Shown here: positions 55,770 to 64,000 of the stretch, piece after piece | Position numbering within the stretch: the first letter of the stretch is position 1 | How the letters are laid out: each line of letters starts with the position of its first letter | Source: Prauserella halophila | GTDB taxonomy: Bacteria > Actinomycetota > Actinomycetes > Mycobacteriales > Pseudonocardiaceae | Direction: 5' to 3' | Assembly: GCF_024171895.1 (NCBI RefSeq) | Contig: NZ_JAMTCQ010000008.1 | Coordinates: forward strand, 1,054,001 to 1,118,000 | DNA: 64,000 nt | Translations under genes and position numbers: made by a program | The notes under the pieces: model-generated | What the model saw: the letters and a program-made list of their open reading frames with translations, nothing else | Told to the model about the DNA's origin: nothing | Database searches by the model: none

Positions 55770-56618
55770 TCACCGCACCGGCGTGCCGGTGGCGGCGTCG
55801 AGGAAGTGGCGGATCAGCGCACCGGCCGTGGCAGGCACGTACGCCAGGCGGACCGGCACCGGCGGCGCTCCGGTCAGCGGGATGAAGCGGACACCGGAAT
55901 GGTTGCTGCGGCGGGCCGCCATGACGGGCACGACGCCGATGCCGCGGTCCGCGGCAACGTTTTCGAGCCACTCGTCGTAATTGGTGCAGGTCACGATCTC
56001 GACGGAGCGCTCGCCGCCCGGCCACGACCAGTCCCCCGTGGTGCCGGACACCGTGTTGACGACCAGCGGCCACGCCGGGATCTCCTCCCAGTCGAGCAGC
56101 TGCCGATCCGCCAGGCCGGACCGGGTGGACACGACGGCGACGCGGTCCTCGTCGAACAGGTGCACATCCGCCGCCCCGCCGAGGTCGGGGTCACCGCGCA
56201 CGAGCGCCACATCGACGTCGGCCCGGTGCAGCGCCGCCACCGGATCGTCGCGCCGCATCACCGTGACGGTGGCACCGGTCGCGTTCTCGAACGCGGCGGC
56301 GGTGTCCTGGGCCCACGGATCGGGAAGCAGCCAGCTGAATCCGAGCCGCAGGGTCCGCTGGACCCCGACGGCCGCGAGCGCCTGCCCGAGCTCGCCGAGA
56401 ATCCGTTCGGCGTGGCCGAGGAACTGCTGCCCGACGCTCGTCACGCGGACGTGACGGGTACTGCGCTCCAGTAGCCGCACCTGCAGTATCGCCTCCAGCT
56501 GCTGGACGGTGCGGGACAGCACCGGTTGAGTGAGGCTCAGTTCGGCGGCGGCGCGGGTGTACGAACGGTGCTGGACGACGGCGACGAACGCCCGCAGATG
56601 CCGCAGTTCCACATCCAT
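55770..56618 (-). CDS. LysR family transcriptional regulator
   Basis: 282 residues from ATG 56618; the frame to 56759 is rejected because homology begins at MDVELRHLRAFVAVV. Winged helix SYTRAAAELSLTQPVLSRTVQQLEAILQVRLLERSTRHVRVT, then a PBP-type ligand domain. Divergent from an MFS gene 156 bases away, the standard LysR arrangement, so it probably controls that gene. Effector unknown. Confidence 0.92.
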   Translation of the reverse strand: MDVELRHLRAFVAVVQHRSYTRAAAELSLTQPVLSRTVQQLEAILQVRLLERSTRHVRVTSVGQQFLGHAERILGELGQALAAVGVQRTLRLGFSWLLPDPWAQDTAAAFENATGATVTVMRRDDPVAALHRADVDVALVRGDPDLGGAADVHLFDEDRVAVVSTRSGLADRQLLDWEEIPAWPLVVNTVSGTTGDWSWPGGERSVEIVTCTNYDEWLENVAADRGIGVVPVMAARRSNHSGVRFIPLTGAPPVPVRLAYVPATAGALIRHFLDAATGTPVR

Positions 56619-56774
56619 GTCTGGGGAACATAGACCCACCGCACCAAGCATTTCACGGCGGCACCCCGGAGTACCTAGCGTGGGCGTACCTGGCGGGGGC
56701 AGCGCCTGCTCGGGATGCCGGGCGGACCGCGTCGCAGGCTCGCGACGGCATGTCGACACCGGAGGTACGGATCG

Positions 56775-58037
56775 GTGAGAGCGGTGGGATCGGTGGACAC
56801 CCGCCCGGAACGGGACGGCGAGCAGTGCCGCCCGGCCTGGCAGGTAGTGGTGCAGGGTGCGTTCGCGCTGGCGGCGGCGATGGGCATCGGCCGGTTCGTG
56901 TTCACTCCGATCCTGCCACTGATGCAGGCGCAGGCCGGCATGAGCGCGCAGACCGGCAACGCGCTGGCCACCGCGAACTACCTGGGATACCTGACCGGTG
57001 CGGTCGCGGCCATCGTGCTGCCACGGCTCGCGCGGTCGATTCCGGCTTTGCGGACGTGTCTGGTGCTGCTGACGGCCACGCTGGCCGGAATGGCGGTCAC
57101 GACCGACACGGTGGCCTGGCTGGGGATGCGTGCCGTGGCCGGCGTCGCGAGCGCACTGATCTTCGTGATCGCATCGAACGCCACGTTGCAGCGGCTACGC
57201 AGCCACGCGCAGCACCTCACGGGATGGGTGTACTGCGGCGTCGGCGCGGGAATCGCGGTGTCCGGCCTGTGCGTGCTCGCCGTCGACGCGGCCGGCGGCT
57301 GGCAACTGACGTGGTGGGTCGCAGCGACGCTGACCACGGCGCTCGCCGCGGTGGCGTGGCGGCTGCCCGCACCGCAGGCCGCGGTGGTACCGCCGAATTC
57401 CCACACCGGGCGCGGTCGCCTGCGGTTCGCGGTGCTGCTGGCCGGCTACACCCTCGAAGGTGCCGGTTACATCATCGCGGGCACGTTCCTGGTCGCGGCA
57501 CTGTCCCGCACCGGCCCTGGGTGGCTGGGCAACGGAGCCTGGGTGCTGGTCGGACTGGCTGCCGCACCGTCGTGCGTGCTCTGGGCCGCAGCAGCCCAGC
57601 GCGTCTCGCGGCCGAGCCTGCTGACCGGTGCACTGCTGCTCCAGGCGGTGGGCATGGCGCTACCGGCACTGTTCGGCGGCATCGCGGTGGCACTGGTGTC
57701 GGCGGTGTTGTTCGGCGGCACGTTCATGGGCATCACCACCCTGGCGCTCGCGACCGGGTCCCACCTGGGCGTTCCACGGGCCACGGCGCTGCTGACCGCG
57801 GGCTACAGCCTCGGACAGGTACTCGGACCGCTGGGGGTGGCGCCGTTGCTGGCCCGGGGCTACGGACCGGCGCTGCTCGTCGCGGCCGGCCTCGCCGCGA
57901 CGGCCGCGGCGGCCACCGCACTGCTACGGCTCCGCTCCCCCGCGGCCGGTCCGGGGAGCGGCACCGATCCCGGTGCTCACCCCGGCTCCGCAGGCCCGCC
58001 GGAAGGCGCGTCTCCGCGCGGCCGCGCCGCGACGTGA
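56775..58037 (+). CDS. YbfB/YjiJ-type MFS transporter
   Basis: 420 residues from GTG 56775, with GGAGG at 9 bases; the frame to 56715 is discarded. Twelve hydrophobic helices; GIGRFVFTPILPLMQAQAGMS is the family hallmark, and GYTLEGAGYIIAGTFLVAALSRTG begins the second half. C-terminal tail Pro/Gly/Arg-rich, cytosolic. Function of the family is largely unknown (aromatic or drug efflux suggested). Divergent from LysR, which probably regulates it. Confidence 0.88.
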   Translation: MRAVGSVDTRPERDGEQCRPAWQVVVQGAFALAAAMGIGRFVFTPILPLMQAQAGMSAQTGNALATANYLGYLTGAVAAIVLPRLARSIPALRTCLVLLTATLAGMAVTTDTVAWLGMRAVAGVASALIFVIASNATLQRLRSHAQHLTGWVYCGVGAGIAVSGLCVLAVDAAGGWQLTWWVAATLTTALAAVAWRLPAPQAAVVPPNSHTGRGRLRFAVLLAGYTLEGAGYIIAGTFLVAALSRTGPGWLGNGAWVLVGLAAAPSCVLWAAAAQRVSRPSLLTGALLLQAVGMALPALFGGIAVALVSAVLFGGTFMGITTLALATGSHLGVPRATALLTAGYSLGQVLGPLGVAPLLARGYGPALLVAAGLAATAAAATALLRLRSPAAGPGSGTDPGAHPGSAGPPEGASPRGRAAT

Positions 58038-58101
58038 ACGAGGCGCACCCGTCGGCCGCTAGGCTCGCCCCGTCCGGCCGATCACACGAAAGGGACTCCA
58101 C

Positions 58102-58551
58102 GTGCCGTCGTTCGCCCTCCGCCGCACCGACTTCCACGGCCTGCGGGACGTCGGCGGCCGGCACCTCAAGGTCTACACCATCAGCGCCGACGGGAATCCG
58201 ACCGGCGAGGCGCTGCTGGAATCGGCCGTCGGCATCGCGAGCACCGTGTTGCCCGACGCTCCCGCTCCGGGCGGCTGCGGTTTCGTGATCGTGCACCGCG
58301 GCGAGGACTCCACCTGGCTGCTGGTGCACTGGTGGGACGGCGACATCCTCTGCCAGCGCCTCTTCCGCGGCGGCGAGGGCGGCGAGTTCGTGCCCGCGCA
58401 GCCGGAGCTGTTCGCGTGTGTGTGGGAGCTGCACGTCATCGACCACGAGCGGCGCAGCTGGGCCGTACACGTACTCGGGACGGGCGACGTCGACGGCTAT
58501 CTCGGCGACACCCTCACCGTCCCCGCGGGGGCCGAGCTCACGACGGGCTGA
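58102..58551 (+). CDS. Conserved hypothetical protein, 149 residues
   Basis: GTG start with GAAAGGGA upstream. Soluble, mixed alpha/beta: a beta-rich middle (GCGFVIVHRGEDSTWLLVHWWDGDILCQRLF) with several Trp and a Cys, and an acidic C-terminal part (HVLGTGDVDGYLGDTL). I do not recognise the family, although the Trp-Trp-Asp-Gly core looks conserved. No signal peptide or membrane segment. Stand-alone between the MFS gene and the imine-reductase-like gene. Confidence 0.7.
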   Translation: MPSFALRRTDFHGLRDVGGRHLKVYTISADGNPTGEALLESAVGIASTVLPDAPAPGGCGFVIVHRGEDSTWLLVHWWDGDILCQRLFRGGEGGEFVPAQPELFACVWELHVIDHERRSWAVHVLGTGDVDGYLGDTLTVPAGAELTTG

Positions 58552-58716
58552 CGCCCCGCACTCCGTCCATCCACTGGGGCGGCACAACCCGCCATTTTCC
58601 TCACGGTAAGTACCGCACAATCAAGTGCGTACTGTACAGCGACGGCGGTTCTCCCGAGACTCGTGACATCCGGTCGGCACTACTCCGGTCGGCGCTACTG
58701 CGGAGGAGAGAACCCG

Positions 58717-59652
58717 ATGTCAGAAACCGCGCGGACCACGGTGACCGTTCTCGGGCTCGGTCCCATGGGACGAGCGCTCGTACACGCTCTGCTCGACGCG
58801 GGCGAGACGGTGACGGTGTGGAACCGCACGCCGAGCAGGGCGGAACCGTTGCTGAGGCAGGGCGCCCGGTGGGCGGCCTCGGCGGGCGAGGCCGTCGCGT
58901 CCAGTCCCGTCACGCTGGTCACCGTCGTCGACCACGATGCCGCCGACGCGATCCTGTCCACCGCGGGCCCCGCTCTCGAAGATCGGACCGTCGTCGGGCT
59001 GACCAGCGACACGCCCGGCCGCGCCCGGACGACCGCCGAGCTGATCACCGCACACGGCGGGCACTACCTCGACGGTGCGATCCTCACGCCCGCCTACACC
59101 ATCGGCACGTCGTCGGCCTCGATTCTGTTGTCCGGCCGGGAGGAGCTGTTCACGACCGTGCGACCGCTGCTGCGGAAGCTGGCCACTCCCACCCTGCTCG
59201 GCGACGAGCCGGGACGCGCCGCGGCATTCGACGTCGCGCTGCTCGATCTGTTCTGGACCACGATGTCGGGGTATCTGCACGCCATGACGTTGGCGCGCGC
59301 CGAGGGAATCGCACCGAACGAGTTCCTGCCGTTCGCGCACGGTATCCGGGAGATTCTGCCCGCGATCTTCGACGACCTGGCCGACCGCGTGGAACACGGC
59401 CGGCACGACGATCCGACGTCGACGCTCGACTCCGTCCGGTCCTCGCTCACGCACCTCGTCTCGGCGTCGCAGGACCGCGGTCTCGACAGCGCGGCCCTCG
59501 ACGGCCTGCTCCGTCGCGTCCGCGACGCCGAGCAGGCCGGCTACGGACAGGACGAGATCAGCCGCATCACCGACACCCTGCAGCACGGCCGTACGGCACC
59601 GGCTTCGTCGCCGACGGGACGCCGAGATCCGACGGCCGTGTCCTCGCGGTGA
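58717..59652 (+). CDS. NAD(P)-binding oxidoreductase, imine reductase-like
   Basis: 311 residues from ATG 58717 with GGAGGAGAG upstream. Beta-hydroxyacid dehydrogenase/6-phosphogluconate dehydrogenase fold: VTVLGLGPMGRALVHALLDAG for NAD(P)H, TVWNRTPSRAEPL, DGAILTP, and a helical C-terminal dimer domain (LDLFWTTMSGYLHAM). The usual active-site Lys is replaced, as in imine reductases. Substrate unknown. An imperfect duplication (GGTCGGCRCTACT twice) lies just before the ribosome site. Confidence 0.85.
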   Translation: MSETARTTVTVLGLGPMGRALVHALLDAGETVTVWNRTPSRAEPLLRQGARWAASAGEAVASSPVTLVTVVDHDAADAILSTAGPALEDRTVVGLTSDTPGRARTTAELITAHGGHYLDGAILTPAYTIGTSSASILLSGREELFTTVRPLLRKLATPTLLGDEPGRAAAFDVALLDLFWTTMSGYLHAMTLARAEGIAPNEFLPFAHGIREILPAIFDDLADRVEHGRHDDPTSTLDSVRSSLTHLVSASQDRGLDSAALDGLLRRVRDAEQAGYGQDEISRITDTLQHGRTAPASSPTGRRDPTAVSSR

Positions 59653-59713
59653 GCATCTCGCTCGGCCGGCTCGCGCCCCTGCCCGGCGCCGGTGCCGATC
59701 ATCGCGGCGCAGG

Positions 59714-60351
59714 CTAGGCCTTCCTCGCCGCCGTCGAACCGCGCACGACGAGCTCGGGCTGGAAGAGGTACTCACCGGTGGTCGCACTCGCACCCCCTAT
59801 CTCGTCGAGCAGGGTGCGCACGGCGGCGGTGGCCATCGCGGAAACCTGTTGCTGCACGGTCGTCAACGGCGGGTCGGCGAAGGCGATCAACGGCGAGTCG
59901 TCGTAGCCGACCACGGAGAAGTCCCCCGGCACCGAGAGGCCGCGCTTGCGCGCGACCCGGATCGCACCGAGCGCCATGAGATCGCTGCCGCACACCACCG
60001 CGGTGCAGCCCTTCTCCAGCAGGTGCCACGCGGCGGAATGCCCACCTTCGACGGAGAACAGCGAACGCACGACGAGCTGATCCACGTCCTCGCTGCCGAC
60101 CGCAGGCGCCATCAGCTCCCGGAACCGGGCCGCCTTGCGCTGCGCAGGTGTGCCAAGGCGCGCTCGACCGCGGCCCCGTCGTCGGAGAAGAACGGAGCCG
60201 CGATGTCCTCGGCGTAGCCGTTGAGGAACACCAGCGGCAGCCCGGACGCGACGAGCCCTTCGTAGCGCGCGTGACTCGCGGTGGTGTCGGCGTGCAGTCC
60301 GGACACGAACGCGATGCCCGACACTCCGCGGTCCGTGAGCGTCTCGATTAA
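59714..60351 (-). pseudogene. Broken LacI-family regulator (N-terminus missing, frameshifted)
   Basis: The C-terminal half of a LacI sugar repressor in two frames. The first piece (from 60351 down to about 60150) reads LIETLTDRGVSGIAFVSGLH and ends AVERALAHLR; the second begins near 60140 in another frame with RKAARFRELMAPAVGS and goes to the stop. About 25 residues of the usual ligand domain are missing between them. The DNA-binding domain is absent: homology ends at about 60350, exactly where that of the ABC remnant on the other strand begins. Not functional. Confidence 0.85.
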
Positions 60352-60887
60352 CTCGGCACGACCACGATCTACGTCACGCACGATCAGATCGAAGCGATGA
60401 CGATGGGACACCGGGTCGCTGTACTCAAGGACGGCACGCTGCAACACTGCGACACCCCGCGCAACCTGTACGAACGCCCGGTCAATGCGTTCGTCGCCGG
60501 GTTCATCGGCTCGCCGGCCATGAATCTGAAGACGGTCGCCGTCGGCGACGACGGTGCGCGTCTCGACGGGCTCAGTGTCCCGCTGCCGCGCGCCACGCTG
60601 GCCGCATCCGGGGACACCTGACCCTCGGCGTCCGGCCGGAATCGTTCCGGCTGGCCGGTGCGGGAGAGGACCGCACGGCGATGACCGTCGAGCTGGTGGA
60701 GGAACTCGGCGCGGATGCCTACGTGCACGGCTCGGTGCGTGTCGGGAAGCAGGCCGAGCGATTCGTCGTCCGTGCCGACGGCTGCACCCCGCCGAAACTC
60801 GGTGAGACCGTCAAGGTTGCGATCGCCAGCCTCGAGGACGTGTACGCGCTCCACGCCGACACCGGATTGCGGCTGCCGACCGGCTAG
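60352..60887 (+). pseudogene. Broken sugar ABC transporter ATPase (MsmK/UgpC type), C-terminal remnant
   Basis: Begins in the middle of the ATPase with [19 protein letters not shown] (H-loop) and continues with [36 protein letters not shown]. After LAASGD a single-frame slip near 60610 leads to a stop; the other frame resumes TLGVRPESFRLAG and goes on through the regulatory OB-fold to ADTGLRLPTG and the stop at 60887. Walker A, Q-loop and signature are lost. The 5' truncation coincides with that of the LacI remnant. Confidence 0.87.
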
Positions 60888-60992
60888 GACGACCGGGTGG
60901 ACTCGGCTTCGGCTGCGGGACGCCGCCGAACCGGCCGTCGCCGTCGACGCGAAAGGGCAAAGGTGTCGGAGTCCGGACGGATAGTCGTAACA

Positions 60993-63104
60993 TCACGACG
61001 TCGAACGCCCGGTGTAGGCGACGGGCTCCTGCAGGACCTCATTGGCGTGCGGATGATCGGCCAGGCGCGCCGCGATCGTGTCGATCGCGAGGTCGGGCGG
61101 CAAGGCGGCGGAGAACTTCAGGCCGGCGACAGCACCGCTGTTGACATACGGATTGCGTGTCCCGGCGCCCGCGATCGCGGCCAGGATCGCGGGCCGGGAC
61201 AGCCCGGGAACCAACCTCAGCGACCGGTCCGTCACGCGTTGCCGACCGTCGACGATGGTCGGCAACGATGCCTGCAGCGTTCGGTTCACGGCGTTCCCTG
61301 CCCAGGTCCACCACTGGAGATCACCCGACGACGACTCGGCAACCACGGTCCCCGAGTCCGTGAGGTGTTCCTCGTGCGTCTCCCGCAGCTCCTCGAGCAC
61401 CCGCCGTGCACGCCGCGTCAACGTCACATCCGAGGGATCGTTGCCGAACAACACGTCGCGCATGCCACGCGTGACCTCGAAGGACAGGCCGCCACTGCCG
61501 ATCCCCCATTTCGCTTTCCCGGCACGCTCGCTGGGCTGGACCCACACGCGGCGGCGACTCCAGTCGGTCGAGTACACGTCCCAGTTGTTGCCGGCGAGCA
61601 GTAACGTCCGCGGCCCGTCGACCTCCTCCACGAGCAGTTCGCTGTCGACCGTGCCGAGTTCCTCACGGCCGTGGAGCACGGTGAACTCCGGTGCGGCACT
61701 GAACACCGCGGTCAGGTCCGAGAAGTAGCGGCGACCGAACCGTCGTTCCGCTTCCGGGCCGATGAACAGGAACTCGCCGTCGTTCTCCAGATATCCCTCG
61801 GCGCGCAGGAACGCCACGATGTCCTGAGCGTGTTCGTCGAACAGGTCCAGTTCGCCCCACCAGCTCGGCCACGTGTTGCCGCCGATGCGGTGTTCCTGCA
61901 AACACAGCGCCATCAGCTGCTGTGCCGCGATATGCCGGGGCACCGGTGGCGGCACGACAGGCTCCACCCACCCCTGCGCCCATCGCCACAACAGCCCTGC
62001 GGCATGCAGCACGGCATCGTCGTCCACACACAAAAACAGGCAGTTGCGGGCTGTGCCGGCCCGCCTGCCGCTGCGGCCGAGGCGTTGCAGGAACGACGAC
62101 ACGGTGCGGGGCGCGTCGATCTGGATGACCCGATCCAGATCGCCAACATCGATACCGAGCTCGAGTGTGGACGTCGCTACGATCACCGTGTTGCTCGACT
62201 CTGCGAACGCAGCTTCGGACCTACGCCGCTCGGCAGCCGACAGCGACGAGTGCGACAGATAGGTGTCCACTCCGTGTCCCCGCAGGACCGCACCGAGCTC
62301 CTCGGCTCTGCGCCTGCTCTCCACGAACACGAGGCGCTTTTCACCGGCATGCAACGACGCGATCACCTTGCCCGCGTTGGCGATCGAACCGACATGGTCC
62401 AGGGTGATCTCGGGTTCGGCGACCGACTCCGTAACGGTCGGTGTGACGACCCGGCGGCGCTCGTGCGGCCGGCCGCCCTGCAGCCACCGGACGAGCTCCT
62501 CCGGATTTCCTACGGTGGCGGAGAGTCCGATGCGTTGGAGGCTGCGGCCGACCGTGCGAGACAGCCGTTCCAACACCGCTTGCACATGCCAACCCCGATC
62601 GTCGCCGGCGAACGCGTGAATCTCGTCGATCACGACGGCGCGTAGGCCGGCGAACAGCACGCGCGGGTCGACCTTCGCCGAGACCAGCATCGATTCGATC
62701 GACTCGGGGGTCGTGAGCAGGATGTCGGGTCGGTCGCGGAGGATGCGCCTTCTCGCCGACTGACCTACATCGCCGTGCCAGAGCGCAGCCGATCGGCCGA
62801 GCCACGCGGTGTACGACTCCAACCGCGGGTGCAAGTTGTTCAGCAGCGCACGGAGGGGACAGATATAGAGCACCGAGGTGCCCTGCCAATTCTCCTCGGC
62901 CATTCTGCTCAGCAACGGCAGTACCGCCGCCTCGGTTTTCCCGCCTGCGGTCGGCGCGACCAGGAGACAGTCCTGACCGGCAACCACCGGGTTCACCGCC
63001 GCCTGCTGCAAGGGGCGCAAGCCGTCCCACCGCAGCGTATTCGCGAGGTGGTACTGCACCGCAGGGTGCAGTGTATCGACCGGGTCGGCGGCACCGTCAG
63101 ACAT
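60993..63104 (-). CDS. brxHI: DEAD/DEAH-box helicase, BREX-type BrxHI
   Basis: 703 residues from ATG 63104, which overlaps the upstream stop by eight bases; the frame to 63296 lies within the upstream gene. SF2 helicase: LVAPTAGGKTEAAVLPLLS (motif I), TTPESIE, VIDEIHAFAGDDRG (motif II), GLSATVGN (III), STLELGIDVGD and QRLGRSGRRAG (VI). Lhr-like C-terminal part. Its position directly behind a DUF2791/BrxD-type ATPase matches the end of type 2 BREX (Pgl) phage-defence loci. A general Lhr-type repair helicase is the alternative. Confidence 0.8.
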   Translation of the reverse strand: MSDGAADPVDTLHPAVQYHLANTLRWDGLRPLQQAAVNPVVAGQDCLLVAPTAGGKTEAAVLPLLSRMAEENWQGTSVLYICPLRALLNNLHPRLESYTAWLGRSAALWHGDVGQSARRRILRDRPDILLTTPESIESMLVSAKVDPRVLFAGLRAVVIDEIHAFAGDDRGWHVQAVLERLSRTVGRSLQRIGLSATVGNPEELVRWLQGGRPHERRRVVTPTVTESVAEPEITLDHVGSIANAGKVIASLHAGEKRLVFVESRRRAEELGAVLRGHGVDTYLSHSSLSAAERRRSEAAFAESSNTVIVATSTLELGIDVGDLDRVIQIDAPRTVSSFLQRLGRSGRRAGTARNCLFLCVDDDAVLHAAGLLWRWAQGWVEPVVPPPVPRHIAAQQLMALCLQEHRIGGNTWPSWWGELDLFDEHAQDIVAFLRAEGYLENDGEFLFIGPEAERRFGRRYFSDLTAVFSAAPEFTVLHGREELGTVDSELLVEEVDGPRTLLLAGNNWDVYSTDWSRRRVWVQPSERAGKAKWGIGSGGLSFEVTRGMRDVLFGNDPSDVTLTRRARRVLEELRETHEEHLTDSGTVVAESSSGDLQWWTWAGNAVNRTLQASLPTIVDGRQRVTDRSLRLVPGLSRPAILAAIAGAGTRNPYVNSGAVAGLKFSAALPPDLAIDTIAARLADHPHANEVLQEPVAYTGRSTS

Positions 63105-64000
63105 CGAGATCGATATCGTCGGCGGAGCGTGTGGCCGCTGCTTCTCGCTCGGCATCGTTGAGCTCGGCGGGCGTGATCGTGACGTCGTAGTCGGTGCGTG
63201 GGTCGAAGTCGGGGTGCAGTTCGATCGTGTCCAGGACGTCGACCAGCTTGCGCAGGAACAGCCGCGGGGCTGTGCCGACCTTGCCGCCGAGCCCACCGGC
63301 TACCGACGAGGCGAATGCCCGGAGGAACTCGTCGTCAGCGGTCCGTCGAATCCGCTCCGCATCCTCGACGTCCGCGGTGAACAGAGCACGTACCCGCGTG
63401 CCGAGCTCCACGAGCTTGTCGAGATCGAATCCGCTCAGTCGCAACTGCGGTGCACGTGGGTTGTCGAACCGCGGATCACGGGAGAAGTCGGCGTGCAACC
63501 GGTCGGCCAGCGGCGGCAGAAGCTGGATCCCCTGGCGTCCCTCGAAGAATGCCGGTGTTCCGGTGATCAGGAGATACAGCCCGGGGAAACTGCCGTCGTG
63601 CACCTCGTCCATCAACTGCCGCAGAGCGTTGAGCGCTTTCGCGCGTGCATCGCTACGAACCCGCTGCAGCGTCTCGACCTCGTCCAGGACGAGCAACAAC
63701 CCGGAGTGGCCGGAATCGCGCAGGATGGCCAGTAGTCCCTTGAGGAAGCCGAACGCGAGGTAATGGTCGAGATCGCCCTTGACTCCCGCAAGGCGTTTCA
63801 CGTTGGCAGCGACGTGTGGCTGGCCGCCCAACCAGGCGATGAGGCCGTCGGCGGCTTCGTTGTCCTCCGCCGCAACAAGCTTCCGATAGGTCCGGATGGC
63901 CATGGGGAATACCGGCGCACGAGCGGCGACCTCGGACAGTCGCTGTTCCAGCAACGCCTCGACCGCCTCGTCGGAAACCTCGCCATGCTCGTCGGCAGCG
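63097..64000 (-). CDS. brxD: BREX-type ATPase BrxD (DUF2791), C-terminal part (partial)
   Basis: Open past the right edge; 300 residues seen. Walker B-like LLLVLDEVETLQRVRSD, then ALNALRQLMDEV, PGLYLLITGTPAFFEGRQGI, DPRFDNPRAPQLRLSGFD and APRLFLRKLVDVLD, as in the DUF2791 P-loop proteins (BrxD) of BREX type 2 and related systems. The Walker A end lies outside the window. Followed by an overlapping helicase gene; other BREX genes (pglZ, pglX, pglY, pglW) would be upstream, to the right of the window. Which subtype this is cannot be decided here. Confidence 0.8.
   Translation of the reverse strand, partial: AADEHGEVSDEAVEALLEQRLSEVAARAPVFPMAIRTYRKLVAAEDNEAADGLIAWLGGQPHVAANVKRLAGVKGDLDHYLAFGFLKGLLAILRDSGHSGLLLVLDEVETLQRVRSDARAKALNALRQLMDEVHDGSFPGLYLLITGTPAFFEGRQGIQLLPPLADRLHADFSRDPRFDNPRAPQLRLSGFDLDKLVELGTRVRALFTADVEDAERIRRTADDEFLRAFASSVAGGLGGKVGTAPRLFLRKLVDVLDTIELHPDFDPRTDYDVTITPAELNDAEREAAATRSADDIDLDV

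Overview
The window is high-GC actinobacterial DNA. A mycofactocin cluster, a WhiB-type regulator, a tuberculostearate-type lipid pair, mycothiol-style arsenate reduction, leaderless-looking starts and many GTG starts point to the Pseudonocardiales (Amycolatopsis/Prauserella/Saccharomonospora-like). The genus is inferred from gene content only. No tRNA, rRNA or CRISPR array was seen.

1-15.6 kb: the end of mftB, then mftC, mftD, a short-chain dehydrogenase, mftF and mftE, almost all overlapping by a few bases. This is the maturation pathway of the peptide-derived redox cofactor mycofactocin, with a likely user enzyme. A small antisense-side gene, a DUF574-type methyltransferase, the tmsA-tmsB pair for 10-methyl fatty acids, an epoxide-hydrolase-like enzyme, a secreted ceramidase, purC, a DUF3040 protein and a pseudouridine synthase follow. 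Arrays of a 21-bp repeat flank this block.

15.8-29.7 kb: a minus-strand pair for the second type IIA topoisomerase (ParE then ParC). Each subunit is interrupted in its catalytic motif by an intein, one with an HNH and one with a LAGLIDADG nuclease. DinB, a WhiB-like protein, a methyltransferase, a metallo-beta-lactamase/rhodanese protein and a membrane protein of unknown role follow.

29.8-41.2 kb: iron and oxidative stress. furA-katG (minus) lies back to back with a siderophore uptake operon (plus) carrying an IdeR/DtxR-like box. The operon's ATPase is fused to a flavin split-barrel domain. A strongly folded stretch of unknown role separates the two promoters. An ABC-2 exporter and its divergent histidine kinase/response regulator pair follow.

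41.5-47.5 kb: an arsenic resistance island: arsR, acr3, arsC and arsO, then a Cys-tailed flavoprotein divergent from an ArsR fused to an ArsN/PAT-type acetyltransferase. The shared promoter holds three copies of ATCGA-N6-TCGAT.

47.5-59.7 kb: MerR divergent from a SulP transporter and followed by a HelD-type RNA-polymerase ATPase, linked by a shared 14-bp motif. Next come a MarR-DsbA-deaminase-SMR-SMR operon, an IS3 remnant, a spermidine-synthase-like protein, a LysR/MFS divergent pair and an imine-reductase-like oxidoreductase.

59.7-64 kb: the scar of a deleted sugar-ABC locus (truncated LacI against a truncated MsmK/UgpC ATPase), next to the tail of what looks like a BREX/Pgl phage-defence locus (helicase BrxHI and ATPase BrxD), which runs off the right edge.
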